Assembly: GCA_022793895.1 (NCBI GenBank)
Contig: JAAWDS010000016.1
Span: 1 to 64,000, forward strand
Reading direction: 5' to 3'
DNA length: 64,000 nucleotides
Origin: Provencibacterium sp.
Lineage (GTDB): Bacteria > Bacillota > Clostridia > Oscillospirales > Ruminococcaceae
Shown here: positions 41,602 to 49,231 of the stretch, piece after piece
Numbering within the stretch: position 1 is the first letter of the stretch
Layout of the letters: each line of letters begins with the position of its first letter
Notes under the pieces: model-generated
What the model was told of the DNA's origin: nothing
Seen by the model: the letters and a program-made list of their open reading frames with translations, nothing else
Databases searched by the model: none
Translations under genes and position numbers: made by a program

Positions 41602-43569
41602 ATGGGCGGCTCAGTGAGAATCGAAACAGCCAAGACCGCCGGGTTCTGCTTTGGGGTAGACCGGGCCGTGAAAATGGTAGAGGAGCAGTTGGCGCTGGGG
41701 AAAAAGGTGGTAACGTTTGGGGAGCTCATCAACAACCGTCAGGTAGTGGACCGTTTTGCGGCTCAGGGGGTGCGGGCGGTGGAAACGGCGGAGGAGCTGC
41801 CGGAGGAGGGTACGGTCGTTATCCGTTCCCATGGCGTGGCCCCTGCCGTCTATCAGGAGCTGCGCGCCCGCGGATTGGAGACGGTGGATGCGACCTGTCC
41901 CTTTGTCGCCAAGATCCACCGCCTGGTAGCCAGCCAGCCGCCGGAGGGAAAAATCCTGCTGGCGGGCGATCCGAACCACCCGGAGGTACAGGGGATTGTA
42001 GGGCACGCCAGCGCTCCCGTTTTGGTTTTTCAAAGGGCGGATGAGCTGGAGCAAATATGTACAAATTGTAAATTTTCAGACAAATTCCCCGTAATTTTAG
42101 CAGCGCAGACAACATTTAACCGTAAAGAATGGCAAAAATGCGAAGAAATTATAAAAAAGGTATGTACAGGCTTGCCGATTTTTGATACAATATGTAGTGC
42201 TACAACTATGCGTCAGGAGGAGGCGGAAACGCTTTCCCGCCGTTGCAGCCTCATGGTGGTTGCCGGCGGACGGCATAGCTCCAACACGCAGAAGCTCCTG
42301 GAGATCTGTAGCGCGCATACGCGCGCGGTGCTCGTCGAGGAAGCGGGGGAGCTTCGCGGTGTTGATATGGCCGGTGTTGACAAGGTTGGAATCACAGCCG
42401 GAGCATCCACACCGGCTTGCATTATTAAGGAGGTACAAAAAACAATGAGTGAGATTTTGAACAATCAGAATCAGGAGGAACTCAGCTTTGAAGAATTGTT
42501 GGATCAATCCTTCAAAAGTACATACACGGGGGAGAAGGTAAAGGGAATTGTTACCGGTATTGCGCCGAATGAAATCAGCGTAGATATCGGGACGAAGCAC
42601 GCGGGCTATCTGCCGGTCTCCGAGTTCACGGACGACCCTTCCGCCAACATTGCCGAGATGGTGAAAAAGGGCGATGAGCTGGAGCTCATGGTCGTTCGGG
42701 TGAACGATGTGGAAGGCACCGTTATGCTCTCGAAAAAGCGGCTGGATGCGATTGCCGGCTTTGAAAAAGTAATGAACGCCGTCGATACCGGCGAAATCCT
42801 GGAGGGCACGGTGGTCGATGTCGTCAAGGGCGGCGTGCTCGCGCTGACGAACGGCGTGAAGGTATTTATTCCCGCCTCGCAGGCGACCATGTCCCGCGGG
42901 CAGGATTTGAACACCCTGCTCAAGCAGAAGGCGCAGTTTAAGATCCTGGAGGTGAACCGCCAGCGCCGCCGCGCCGTCGGCTCCATTCGCGCCGTTATCA
43001 GCGAGCAGCGCAAGGTGCTCGAAGAGCAGTTCTGGTCCGAGGTCGAGGTGGGCAAGCGCTATACCGGAACGGTGAAATCGCTGACCTCTTATGGCGCGTT
43101 CGTCGATCTTGGCGGGGTGGATGGGATGATCCACATCTCCGAGCTCTCCTGGCAGCGCATCAAGCATCCCTCCCAGGTGGTCAAGGAGGGCGACGTAGTA
43201 GAGGTTTACGTCAAAGATATCGACCCGGAGAAAAAGAAGATCTCCCTGGGCTACAAGAAAACTGAGGATAACCCCTGGGTCATTCTTCAGAACACCTATC
43301 AGGTGGGCGACGTCGCCTCGGTTAAGGTCGTTTCAATGACCACCTTCGGTGCCTTTGCGCAGCTTATCCCCGGCGTGGACGGTCTGATTCACGTTTCCCA
43401 GATTGCCAACGAGCGTATCGGCAAGCCTTCCGACGTGCTGTCGGTCGGCGAAGAGGTCCGGGTGAAGATCACCGAGATCGACTTTGAGAACAAGCGCGTC
43501 AGCCTTTCGATCCGCGCGCTGCTCGAAGAAGAGGGAACCGAGGAAGCCGCTGCGGACAGCGAGGAATAA
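41602..43569 (+). CDS. ispH-rpsA: IspH (HMBPP reductase) fused to ribosomal protein S1
   Basis: 655 residues if started at the ATG; a GTG twelve bases later also fits the usual IspH N-terminus. Residues 1-280 are 4-hydroxy-3-methylbut-2-enyl diphosphate reductase, the last step of the MEP isoprenoid route. The Fe-S cysteines are C16 (GFCFGV), C99 (ATCPF) and C198 (TICSAT), with H77 and H126 (NHPEVQG). From about 305 on there are four S1 RNA-binding repeats (for example [43 protein letters not shown]). Such fusions are common in Clostridia. An internal ribosome site and ATG lie exactly at the S1 start, so free S1 of 374 residues may be made too. Confidence 0.95.
   Translation: MGGSVRIETAKTAGFCFGVDRAVKMVEEQLALGKKVVTFGELINNRQVVDRFAAQGVRAVETAEELPEEGTVVIRSHGVAPAVYQELRARGLETVDATCPFVAKIHRLVASQPPEGKILLAGDPNHPEVQGIVGHASAPVLVFQRADELEQICTNCKFSDKFPVILAAQTTFNRKEWQKCEEIIKKVCTGLPIFDTICSATTMRQEEAETLSRRCSLMVVAGGRHSSNTQKLLEICSAHTRAVLVEEAGELRGVDMAGVDKVGITAGASTPACIIKEVQKTMSEILNNQNQEELSFEELLDQSFKSTYTGEKVKGIVTGIAPNEISVDIGTKHAGYLPVSEFTDDPSANIAEMVKKGDELELMVVRVNDVEGTVMLSKKRLDAIAGFEKVMNAVDTGEILEGTVVDVVKGGVLALTNGVKVFIPASQATMSRGQDLNTLLKQKAQFKILEVNRQRRRAVGSIRAVISEQRKVLEEQFWSEVEVGKRYTGTVKSLTSYGAFVDLGGVDGMIHISELSWQRIKHPSQVVKEGDVVEVYVKDIDPEKKKISLGYKKTEDNPWVILQNTYQVGDVASVKVVSMTTFGAFAQLIPGVDGLIHVSQIANERIGKPSDVLSVGEEVRVKITEIDFENKRVSLSIRALLEEEGTEEAAADSEE
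42163..42191 (+). promoter_or_regulatory. Possible internal promoter for the S1 part
   Basis: TGTACA, 17 bases, TACAAT with an extended -10 (TGA before TACAAT). It lies in a roughly 160-base AT-rich patch (about 42045-42200) inside an otherwise GC-rich coding region. Position is about 250 bases upstream of the internal S1 start. Confidence 0.4.
42427..42447 (+). promoter_or_regulatory. Internal ribosome site and start for S1
   Basis: A perfect AAGGAGG, then 11 bases, then ATG opening [19 protein letters not shown]. From this ATG the product has 374 residues, the usual size of a four-repeat Firmicute S1. The K-E-V codons provide the AAGGAGG, so partial chance cannot be excluded. Confidence 0.6.
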
Positions 43570-43590
43570 CTCGGATTCATCAATGAAAAG

Positions 43591-43636
43591 ATCCCCGGCC
43601 TTCGCGGAGGAATCCTCTCCGCAGAAGGCCGGGGAT
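43591..43636 (+). terminator. Terminator hairpin 1 after ispH-rpsA
   Basis: ATCCCCGGCCTTC and GCGGAGGA pair with their complements to give a long stem with an ATCC-type loop. The T run is weak (ATTTCC). Confidence 0.75.
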
Positions 43637-43643
43637 TTCCTGT

Positions 43644-43685
43644 AAAAGAAGGCTGGGCCGCCAAACGGCGGCCCAGCCTTCTTTT
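43644..43685. terminator. Bidirectional terminator hairpin 2
   Basis: AAAAGAAGGCTGGGCCGCC pairs perfectly with its complement and is flanked by A and T runs. It serves the fusion gene and the convergent isomerase-like gene. Confidence 0.9.
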
Positions 43686-43711
43686 ATGTTCCCAGCGCGG
43701 TATGCCGGTTT

Positions 43712-44536
43712 TTACACACCCAACGTCTTCAAATATTCCCGGCTCATACGAACAGCCTCCATGGGCGGACGGACTGCCGAGCTATCCTGTTCGACGATGA
43801 AGTATTCTGCGCCCGACTCGGCGGCTGCGGAGAGGATGGCGGGAACATCCTGCATGCCGTGTCCCACCGGCCGGAACTCGAAGATACCGGCGGCCTCCTT
43901 CTTCTTTTCAGCATCTATGCCGATGAGCTCGTACATATCCGCCGGTTTGCCCTCCTTGAAGAAGTCCTTGAGGTGGACGACCGGGCAGCGCCCGGCATAT
44001 TTGCGGATATAGGCGGCCGGATCCTCGCCGGCTACCTTGACCCAGCAGGTGTCCAGCTCGGTTTGCAGCTGGGCGGGCGTAAAGCGCGCATAGAGATAAT
44101 CGAGCGCATAGCTCCCATCGTCCATGCGGACAAATTCAAAATCATGGTTGTGGTAGAGCAAGGTGATCCCCTTTTTGCCGAGCTCCTGGGCGAAGGTGGG
44201 GATGGCGTTCAGTACCTGCTCAAAGCCAGGCTCGCGGGGGCGCAGATCTTCGGTCAGGTAGGGAATGGCCACATAGCGGCAGCCGATAGCGGCATAGTCT
44301 TCAGCCGCACGGGCGATATCCCCGGCGAGCTCGACGAAGGGGACATGGGCGGAGAGCGCATAGAGCCCGCAGCCGTCCAGGATACGGCGGATCTCCTCCG
44401 GCCGCATGCCGTAGAGCCCGGCAAGCTCGACAAAATCATAACCCATTTCTTTAACGGCGCGCATGGCGGCCGCAAAGTCCTTCTGGGCGTCGTCGCGGAT
44501 GGAATAGACCTGAAGTCCAACAGGAATGCTCATCAT
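43712..44536 (-). CDS. Sugar phosphate isomerase/epimerase-like TIM barrel
   Basis: 274 residues of the xylose-isomerase-like (AP endonuclease 2) fold. Visible: GLQVYSIRDDAQKDFAAAMRAVKEMGYDFVELAG in parts, LLYHNHDFEF, ELDTCWVKVAGEDPAAYIRKY and HLKDFFKEG, with metal-binding Glu, His and Asp typical of the family (also found in IolE/IolH-type proteins). Cytoplasmic. It is a single gene with no sugar genes adjacent; the substrate is unknown. Confidence 0.85.
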   Translation of the reverse strand: MMSIPVGLQVYSIRDDAQKDFAAAMRAVKEMGYDFVELAGLYGMRPEEIRRILDGCGLYALSAHVPFVELAGDIARAAEDYAAIGCRYVAIPYLTEDLRPREPGFEQVLNAIPTFAQELGKKGITLLYHNHDFEFVRMDDGSYALDYLYARFTPAQLQTELDTCWVKVAGEDPAAYIRKYAGRCPVVHLKDFFKEGKPADMYELIGIDAEKKKEAAGIFEFRPVGHGMQDVPAILSAAAESGAEYFIVEQDSSAVRPPMEAVRMSREYLKTLGV

Positions 44537-44603
44537 TTTTTCCTCCTTAAAAAGTCCGTGCCATTAGGTTTCTCTCTCACTTTAAGCGATCGGAGGGCCT
44601 TTG

Positions 44604-46856
44604 TCAAGAGGCGCTGCACTTGGAATAGCCGCAGGACCGGCAGGAAGCGCAGCCGCCCTCGTGTTCGAGCGGCTGCCCGCATTCGGGGCAGTATTTTGCG
44701 TTTTTTGCCGCTGCCGGGGTGGAAGGGGCTTTCGGAAGAGGAGAGGAGGAAAGCAGCCCCGTTTGATCCTGGAGCATATCGTTGACCCGCTTCATCACGC
44801 GGGCGATGGCGTCCGGACAGGAGGTGCAGGACATTCCCTCGCGGTGGACGGTGGAAGGGCAGCGTATCCCGCGCAGTTGCTCTAAGATTTTCTCGATGGA
44901 GACGCCGGAGCGCAGCGCGATGGAGGTTAACCGCGCCGCCGCTTCGCTCTGAGAGGGGCAGCCGCCCGCTTTGCCGGTGGAGGTGAAAACTTCGCAGATG
45001 CCGTTCTCATCATAGTTCACCGTGACATAGAGGCTGCCGCAGCCGATCTGCATCTTTTCGGTAATGCCTTGAACGGCCTGCGGACGCGGGCGGGGGACGA
45101 TCGAATTGGGAGCGGCGGGCTCTTTCCCTGTCTGGACCGCGCCGATGTTGAGCACTTGGTTTTCACGGCTTCCGTCGCGGTAGATGGTAACGCCCTTACA
45201 GCCGAGCTGGTAAGCGAGCCGGTAGACCTCGGCCACCTCTTCGCGGGTAGCTTCCTGGGGAAAATTCACCGTTTTGGAAACGGCGTTGTCGGTGTGCTGC
45301 TGGAAAGCGGCCTGCATGCGGATGTGCCAGAGCGGAGAGATATCGTGCGCGCAGACGAATACCCGGCGGATATCCTCCGGGATGGCGGGGATATGGGCGA
45401 GGGAGCCCTCCTTTGCAATCTGTTTCATCAGCTCTTCCGAATAGAGGCCGCGTTTTTGAAGCGTCTCTTGCAGGATGGGGTTCACCTCGGCCATCTCGGT
45501 CCTGTCCATCACGTTGCGGATGAAGGCGTAAGCAAACACGGGCTCGACGCCGGAGGAACAGCCGGCGATGATCGAAAGGGTCCCGGTCGGGGCGATGGTG
45601 GTGACGGTTCCGTTGCGCAGCGCGGGCAGCCCGCTGTAGACGCTTTCCGAGAACAGAGGGAAGCTGCCGCGCCGCCGGCCCAGCTCGATGCTCTCCTGCC
45701 GCGCGGTTTCGGTGATAAAGCCCATCACCTTGCCCGCCAAAGCGACCGCCTCCTCGCTGTCATAGGGCAGCGAGAGGCGCAGGAGCATATCTGCAAAGCC
45801 CATTACTCCCAACCCAATTTTGCGGGTGGCCAGGGTGGTTTCCTCTATCATTGGGAGCGGGTATTGGTTGACGGCGATCACGTTGTCCAAAAAGCGGACG
45901 GCTAAACGGACGGTAGAGGCGAGCTTTTCAAAGTCGGGCTCATAGCCCTCCGCCGTTTCCCGCAGCATGTTGCATAGATTGATAGAACCCAGGTTGCAGC
46001 TCTCATAGGGCAGCAGCGGCTGCTCTCCGCAGGGGTTGGTGCTTTCGATCTCCCCCTGTCCGGGAACCACGTTGTCCCGGTTGAGCCGGTCCAGGAAGAT
46101 AATCCCCGGTTCGCCGTTGCGCCATGCAGCGTCGACAATCTTATCAAAGACCTCCTTGGCGTTTAACCGTCCGGTGATCTGGCGGGTATGGGGATCGACC
46201 AGCTCGAACTCCCGGCCCTCCTCCACCGCCTGCATAAATTCTTCGGTAATGCCGACGCTGATGTTGAAATTGGTGATATCCTCGTTGTTCTGCTTGCAGT
46301 CGATAAACTGGAGGATATCGGGATGATCGATGCGCAGAATGCCCATGTTCGCCCCGCGGCGGGTGCCGCCCTGCTTGACCGCCTCGGTCGCCATGTTAAA
46401 GACCCGCATGAAGTTGACCGGCCCGCTCGCAACGCCGCCGGTGGTGCGTACCACGCTCCCCTGCGAGCGCAGCCGGGAGAAGGAGAAGCCGGTTCCCCCG
46501 CCGGATTTGTGGATAAGCGCGGCCTGCTTGACGGCCTCAAAAATTTCCTCCATGCTGTCGCCGACCGGCAGCACAAAGCAGGCGGAGAGCTGGCCCAACG
46601 GCCGGCCCGCGTTCATGAGCGTGGGAGAGTTGGGAAGAAAGTCGAGCTGCGTCATGCAGTCATAAAACTTCCGGGCCGTTTCCTCGCAGTCTGCATCCGG
46701 GTCAAAGGTCTTGTCCGCCCCGGCGACGGCGCCGGCCACGCGGTGAAACATCCCTTCAAGATCCTCCACAGGCCGACCCTTCTCATCCTTCTTGAAGTAG
46801 CGCTTTTCCAAGATGGTCAGCGCATTTTTAGAAATCTGCATCTTTAAACGACCCAT
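44604..46856 (-). CDS. nrdJ: Adenosylcobalamin-dependent ribonucleotide reductase (class II)
   Basis: About 750 residues. Reduces ribonucleotides to deoxyribonucleotides with a B12-derived radical and needs no second subunit. Marks: FLPNSPTLMNAGRPLGQLSACFVLPVGDSMEEIF in parts, GGGTGFSFSRLR, STNPCGEQPLLPYESCNLGSINL with the radical-site Cys, and APTGTLSIIAGCSSGVEPVF. The C-terminus ends in a cysteine-rich zinc-ribbon-like tail (YCPECGQPLEHEGGC ASCRSCGYSKC). The start is uncertain: TTG at 46871 or ATG at 46856 or 46841; AAGGA favours 46856. No B12 riboswitch was found upstream. Confidence 0.94.
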   Translation of the reverse strand: MGRLKMQISKNALTILEKRYFKKDEKGRPVEDLEGMFHRVAGAVAGADKTFDPDADCEETARKFYDCMTQLDFLPNSPTLMNAGRPLGQLSACFVLPVGDSMEEIFEAVKQAALIHKSGGGTGFSFSRLRSQGSVVRTTGGVASGPVNFMRVFNMATEAVKQGGTRRGANMGILRIDHPDILQFIDCKQNNEDITNFNISVGITEEFMQAVEEGREFELVDPHTRQITGRLNAKEVFDKIVDAAWRNGEPGIIFLDRLNRDNVVPGQGEIESTNPCGEQPLLPYESCNLGSINLCNMLRETAEGYEPDFEKLASTVRLAVRFLDNVIAVNQYPLPMIEETTLATRKIGLGVMGFADMLLRLSLPYDSEEAVALAGKVMGFITETARQESIELGRRRGSFPLFSESVYSGLPALRNGTVTTIAPTGTLSIIAGCSSGVEPVFAYAFIRNVMDRTEMAEVNPILQETLQKRGLYSEELMKQIAKEGSLAHIPAIPEDIRRVFVCAHDISPLWHIRMQAAFQQHTDNAVSKTVNFPQEATREEVAEVYRLAYQLGCKGVTIYRDGSRENQVLNIGAVQTGKEPAAPNSIVPRPRPQAVQGITEKMQIGCGSLYVTVNYDENGICEVFTSTGKAGGCPSQSEAAARLTSIALRSGVSIEKILEQLRGIRCPSTVHREGMSCTSCPDAIARVMKRVNDMLQDQTGLLSSSPLPKAPSTPAAAKNAKYCPECGQPLEHEGGCASCRSCGYSKCSAS

Positions 46857-46999
46857 CCCTTCCTTAATCAAAAAAGTATAATAGGCTATAATTTATCCAA
46901 AGTGTGTTCTATACCGGTTCCTTCATTTCCAGATTTTAAAAATCGGTTTAGTAAATTACTTTTTAGTGTAACATAAACCTCCGCCTTCTACAAGGGTAA

Positions 47000-47048
47000 A
47001 AAGCGGCGGCCTGTATCACAGGAAGGTGATGATACAGGCCGCCGCTTT
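47000..47048 (-). terminator. Terminator of spoIIID
   Basis: AAGCGGCGGCCTGTATC pairs perfectly with GATACAGGCCGCCGCTT; a T run follows on the minus strand. The AT-rich remainder of 46857-47000 should hold the nrdJ promoter, but no clear pair was chosen. Confidence 0.9.
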
Positions 47049-47050
47049 GA

Positions 47051-47305
47051 TTAACCTTTCAACGCTGCATATTTATTTTTAGTCGCCAACCCGCCGCGGA
47101 TGTGCCGTTCGGATTTGTTCTGTTCGAGGACCTGTTTGACCTCCTCATAGAGATGGCCGTTGATGCCGGCCAGGCGATCGGTAACGTCTTTATGTACGGT
47201 ACTTTTAGAAATGTGGAAGATGCTGGCGGCATCGCGTACCGTGGCGTTGTTTTTAACGATATATTCGGCGAGCCGAACGGCCCTTTCTTCGGGTAGTCCC
47301 TTCAA
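47051..47305 (-). CDS. spoIIID: Sporulation transcription factor SpoIIID
   Basis: 84 residues, starting with TTG eight bases after GGGAGGG. The helix-turn-helix is plain: ERAVRLAEYIVKNNATVRDAASIFHISKSTVHKDVTDRL in parts, then HLYEEVKQVLEQNKSERHIRGGLATKNKY. SpoIIID acts in the mother cell after sigma-E and leads to sigma-K. Single gene with strong terminator. Confidence 0.96.
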   Translation of the reverse strand: MKGLPEERAVRLAEYIVKNNATVRDAASIFHISKSTVHKDVTDRLAGINGHLYEEVKQVLEQNKSERHIRGGLATKNKYAALKG

Positions 47306-47504
47306 GATGAAAACCCTCCCTGTGTCGTAGTCTATCCCATGTATATGCGGTAAAAAGACTTTTTAGGCGGGGCTGCCCGAAAAATAAACCTCCGCCCTGT
47401 AGAAAGTGAAAAAGGACCGGTTTTACCGGCTGTTCGCGGATAAAATTCGGATCCGGCGCGGTCGAAAACCATTTTTTATAGAAGAAAAAGGGAAGAGCTT
47501 TCAT

Positions 47505-47560
47505 TTAAGTCAACTTATTTTTAAAAACAGGTTGACTTAATAGGGACAAGAAGTTATAAT
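47505..47560 (+). promoter_or_regulatory. BirA-type operator overlapping the birA promoter
   Basis: TTAAGTCAAC and GTTGACTTAA form 10-bp arms of an inverted repeat with a 16-base spacer. The right arm includes the -35 box TTGACT (47532-47537), followed by 17 bases and TATAAT (47555-47560). Layout matches biotin operators, but the core is GTCAAC and not the usual GTTAAC. Confidence 0.75.
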
Positions 47561-47583
47561 AACCAGGGCAGGGGGGGAAAGTT

Positions 47584-48417
47584 TTGGCAAAGGAACAGGT
47601 TTTAGAGGTCTTGGAGTCGCGCAAAGGGGAGATTGTCTCCGGGCTGGAACTAGCGGAAAAGCTGGGCGTCACGCGCAGCGCCATTTGGAAAGAGATTAAC
47701 GCCCTGCGCGCGGAGGGATATGACATCCGCGCGGTCAAAAAAACCGGCTACCGGCTGGAGGAAAACTCGGACATCCTGTCCGCCTTTAAGATTCTGAGCG
47801 CTCTTGAATGGGATGGGGAAGAGGCGCAGCTGCATGTGTGCAAGCAGACCGATTCCACCAACCAGCGCATCTTAGCCCTGGCGCTGGAGGGAGCGCCTGC
47901 CTGGACGGTCTATGCTGCCGAGGAACAGACGGCGGGACGCGGGCACGCCGCGCGGGCGTTCCGATCCCCCCACGGGAAGGGCGCCTATTGCAGCGTGCTG
48001 CTGCGGCCGGGGCAAGGGATAGGCGTTCAAGAGCTGGTCATGCTGGCGGCGGTGTCCGCCTGCGATGCGCTTGGCCGGTATGCGGGGATTCGGGCCGGTG
48101 TGCGCGGGGAGGATGATATCGTCTGCGGCGGAAAGAAGCTCTGCGGGATCCTCTGTGAAGCCCTTCTGGAGTGTGAAAGCGGCGCAGTGTCCTTCGCGGC
48201 CCTGGGGTTCGGGGTGAACGTTTACACACCGCCCGGAAGCCCGGAGTGCGACGAGCGGTTTGAAACCTCCCTGTTCGGCTGCACCGGAAGATACTGCAAC
48301 CGCAGCGAGCTTATCGGAGCCCTTGTCAGCGCGCTGTACCGCCATTCCGGCAGGCTGCGGCGCGAAGGGGGACAGGCGCTGCGGGAGCGTTACCAGGCGC
48401 TTTTGCGGCAAGGGTAA
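47584..48417 (+). CDS. birA: Biotin-protein ligase / biotin operon repressor
   Basis: 277 residues, starting with TTG after GGGGGGGAAAG. An N-terminal winged helix (GLELAEKLGVTRSAIWKEINALRAEGYDI in parts) and a ligase domain with the biotin/ATP loop EEQTAGRGHAARAF, KKLCGILCEALLE and GFGVNVYTPP are present. It attaches biotin to carrier proteins and, as biotinyl-AMP complex, represses biotin genes. The operator in its own promoter implies autoregulation. bioY follows 100 bases later. Confidence 0.94.
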   Translation: MAKEQVLEVLESRKGEIVSGLELAEKLGVTRSAIWKEINALRAEGYDIRAVKKTGYRLEENSDILSAFKILSALEWDGEEAQLHVCKQTDSTNQRILALALEGAPAWTVYAAEEQTAGRGHAARAFRSPHGKGAYCSVLLRPGQGIGVQELVMLAAVSACDALGRYAGIRAGVRGEDDIVCGGKKLCGILCEALLECESGAVSFAALGFGVNVYTPPGSPECDERFETSLFGCTGRYCNRSELIGALVSALYRHSGRLRREGGQALRERYQALLRQG

Positions 48418-48463
48418 AAATTCCGGTTCCCCGGTTCCTCCCGGATTCGCCCCGGACGGCGGA

Positions 48464-48477
48464 AAACGGTACCGTTT
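48464..48477 (+). promoter_or_regulatory. 14-bp perfect palindrome upstream of bioY
   Basis: AAACGGTACCGTTT in the birA-bioY gap. It may be an operator, or a small hairpin, or chance. It does not resemble the BirA-type repeat upstream of birA. Confidence 0.3.
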
Positions 48478-48519
48478 GGGTAGGATACAGCGATTGTTTT
48501 TTTACAGAAAGGAATGGGT

Positions 48520-49107
48520 ATGAACATGGAAATGGAAAAGACGGCGGCGCCATCCGCGACAAAAATCCGATCGATCATCCTCTGCGGCCTGTTTGCCGCT
48601 CTGACCGTCGTGGGGAGCTATCTGCGCATCCCGCTCCCGGTGATCCCCTTTACCTTGCAGTATTTTTTTGTGGCCTTTTCCGGCTTCCTGCTGGGCGCGC
48701 GGCGCGGTGCGGCGTCCCAGCTGATCTTTGCCGTCGCCGGGCTGGCCGGTCTCCCAGTGTTTACCAAGGGCGGCGGCCTGTGGTATATCTTTGAGCCGAG
48801 CTTTGGCTATATCATCGGTTTCGTACTCGCCGCCTGGTTCATCGGCAAATGTATGGAGCGCTTAGGGTCCTATACCATCCGCAACTGTCTGATAGCCAGC
48901 GTGCTCGGAATGCTGCTGGACTATGCCTGCGGGGTTCTTTATATGTATCTCATCCTCAATTTTTATCTGGGAAAGGCGACGCCCATCCTCAGCGTCATCT
49001 TTACGGGGGCGGTCGTTTTTGCGCCGAAGGATCTGGCTCTGTGCATCGTAACGGCGCTTTGCTGCAACCGGTTGGTTCCCTTGCTCAAAAAAACCGGGCT
49101 TTGCTGA
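48520..49107 (+). CDS. bioY: Biotin transporter substrate-binding protein BioY
   Basis: 195 residues from the second in-frame ATG, which is best spaced from AAAGGA. About six membrane helices. Family stretches: GLFAALTVVGSYLRIPLP, TLQYFFVAFSGFLLGARRGAASQ in parts, and FEPSFGYIIGFVLAAWF. BioY is the S-component of an ECF importer for biotin. It follows birA, so it is probably under biotin control. Confidence 0.95.
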   Translation: MNMEMEKTAAPSATKIRSIILCGLFAALTVVGSYLRIPLPVIPFTLQYFFVAFSGFLLGARRGAASQLIFAVAGLAGLPVFTKGGGLWYIFEPSFGYIIGFVLAAWFIGKCMERLGSYTIRNCLIASVLGMLLDYACGVLYMYLILNFYLGKATPILSVIFTGAVVFAPKDLALCIVTALCCNRLVPLLKKTGLC

Positions 49108-49123
49108 CCGGCCGAAAGAAACG

Positions 49124-49170
49124 AAAAAGCTGCTTTTGGGGCGTAACTTCACCCCAAAAGCAGCTTTTTT
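49124..49170 (+). terminator. Terminator of bioY
   Basis: AAAAAGCTGCTTTTGGGG/CCCCAAAAGCAGCTTTTTT, a long perfect stem ending in a T run. Confidence 0.95.
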
Positions 49171-49174
49171 AAAA

Positions 49175-49209
49175 GGGCGCGTTGCAGAACCCGGTTCTGC
49201 AACGCGCCC
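49175..49209. terminator. Second hairpin, 3' of the topoisomerase A gene
   Basis: GGGCGCGTTGCAGAACC with its exact complement, 17-base arms around one base, followed by TTTT and preceded by AAAA. Usable in both directions. Confidence 0.85.
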
Positions 49210-49231
49210 TTTTGATAGATTTCGAAGAACG

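Noticed and set aside
46857..47000. Cobalamin riboswitch or NrdR boxes upstream of the B12-dependent RNR
   Set aside because: No B12-box-like sequence and no paired NrdR-type palindromes were recognised in this short AT-rich gap.
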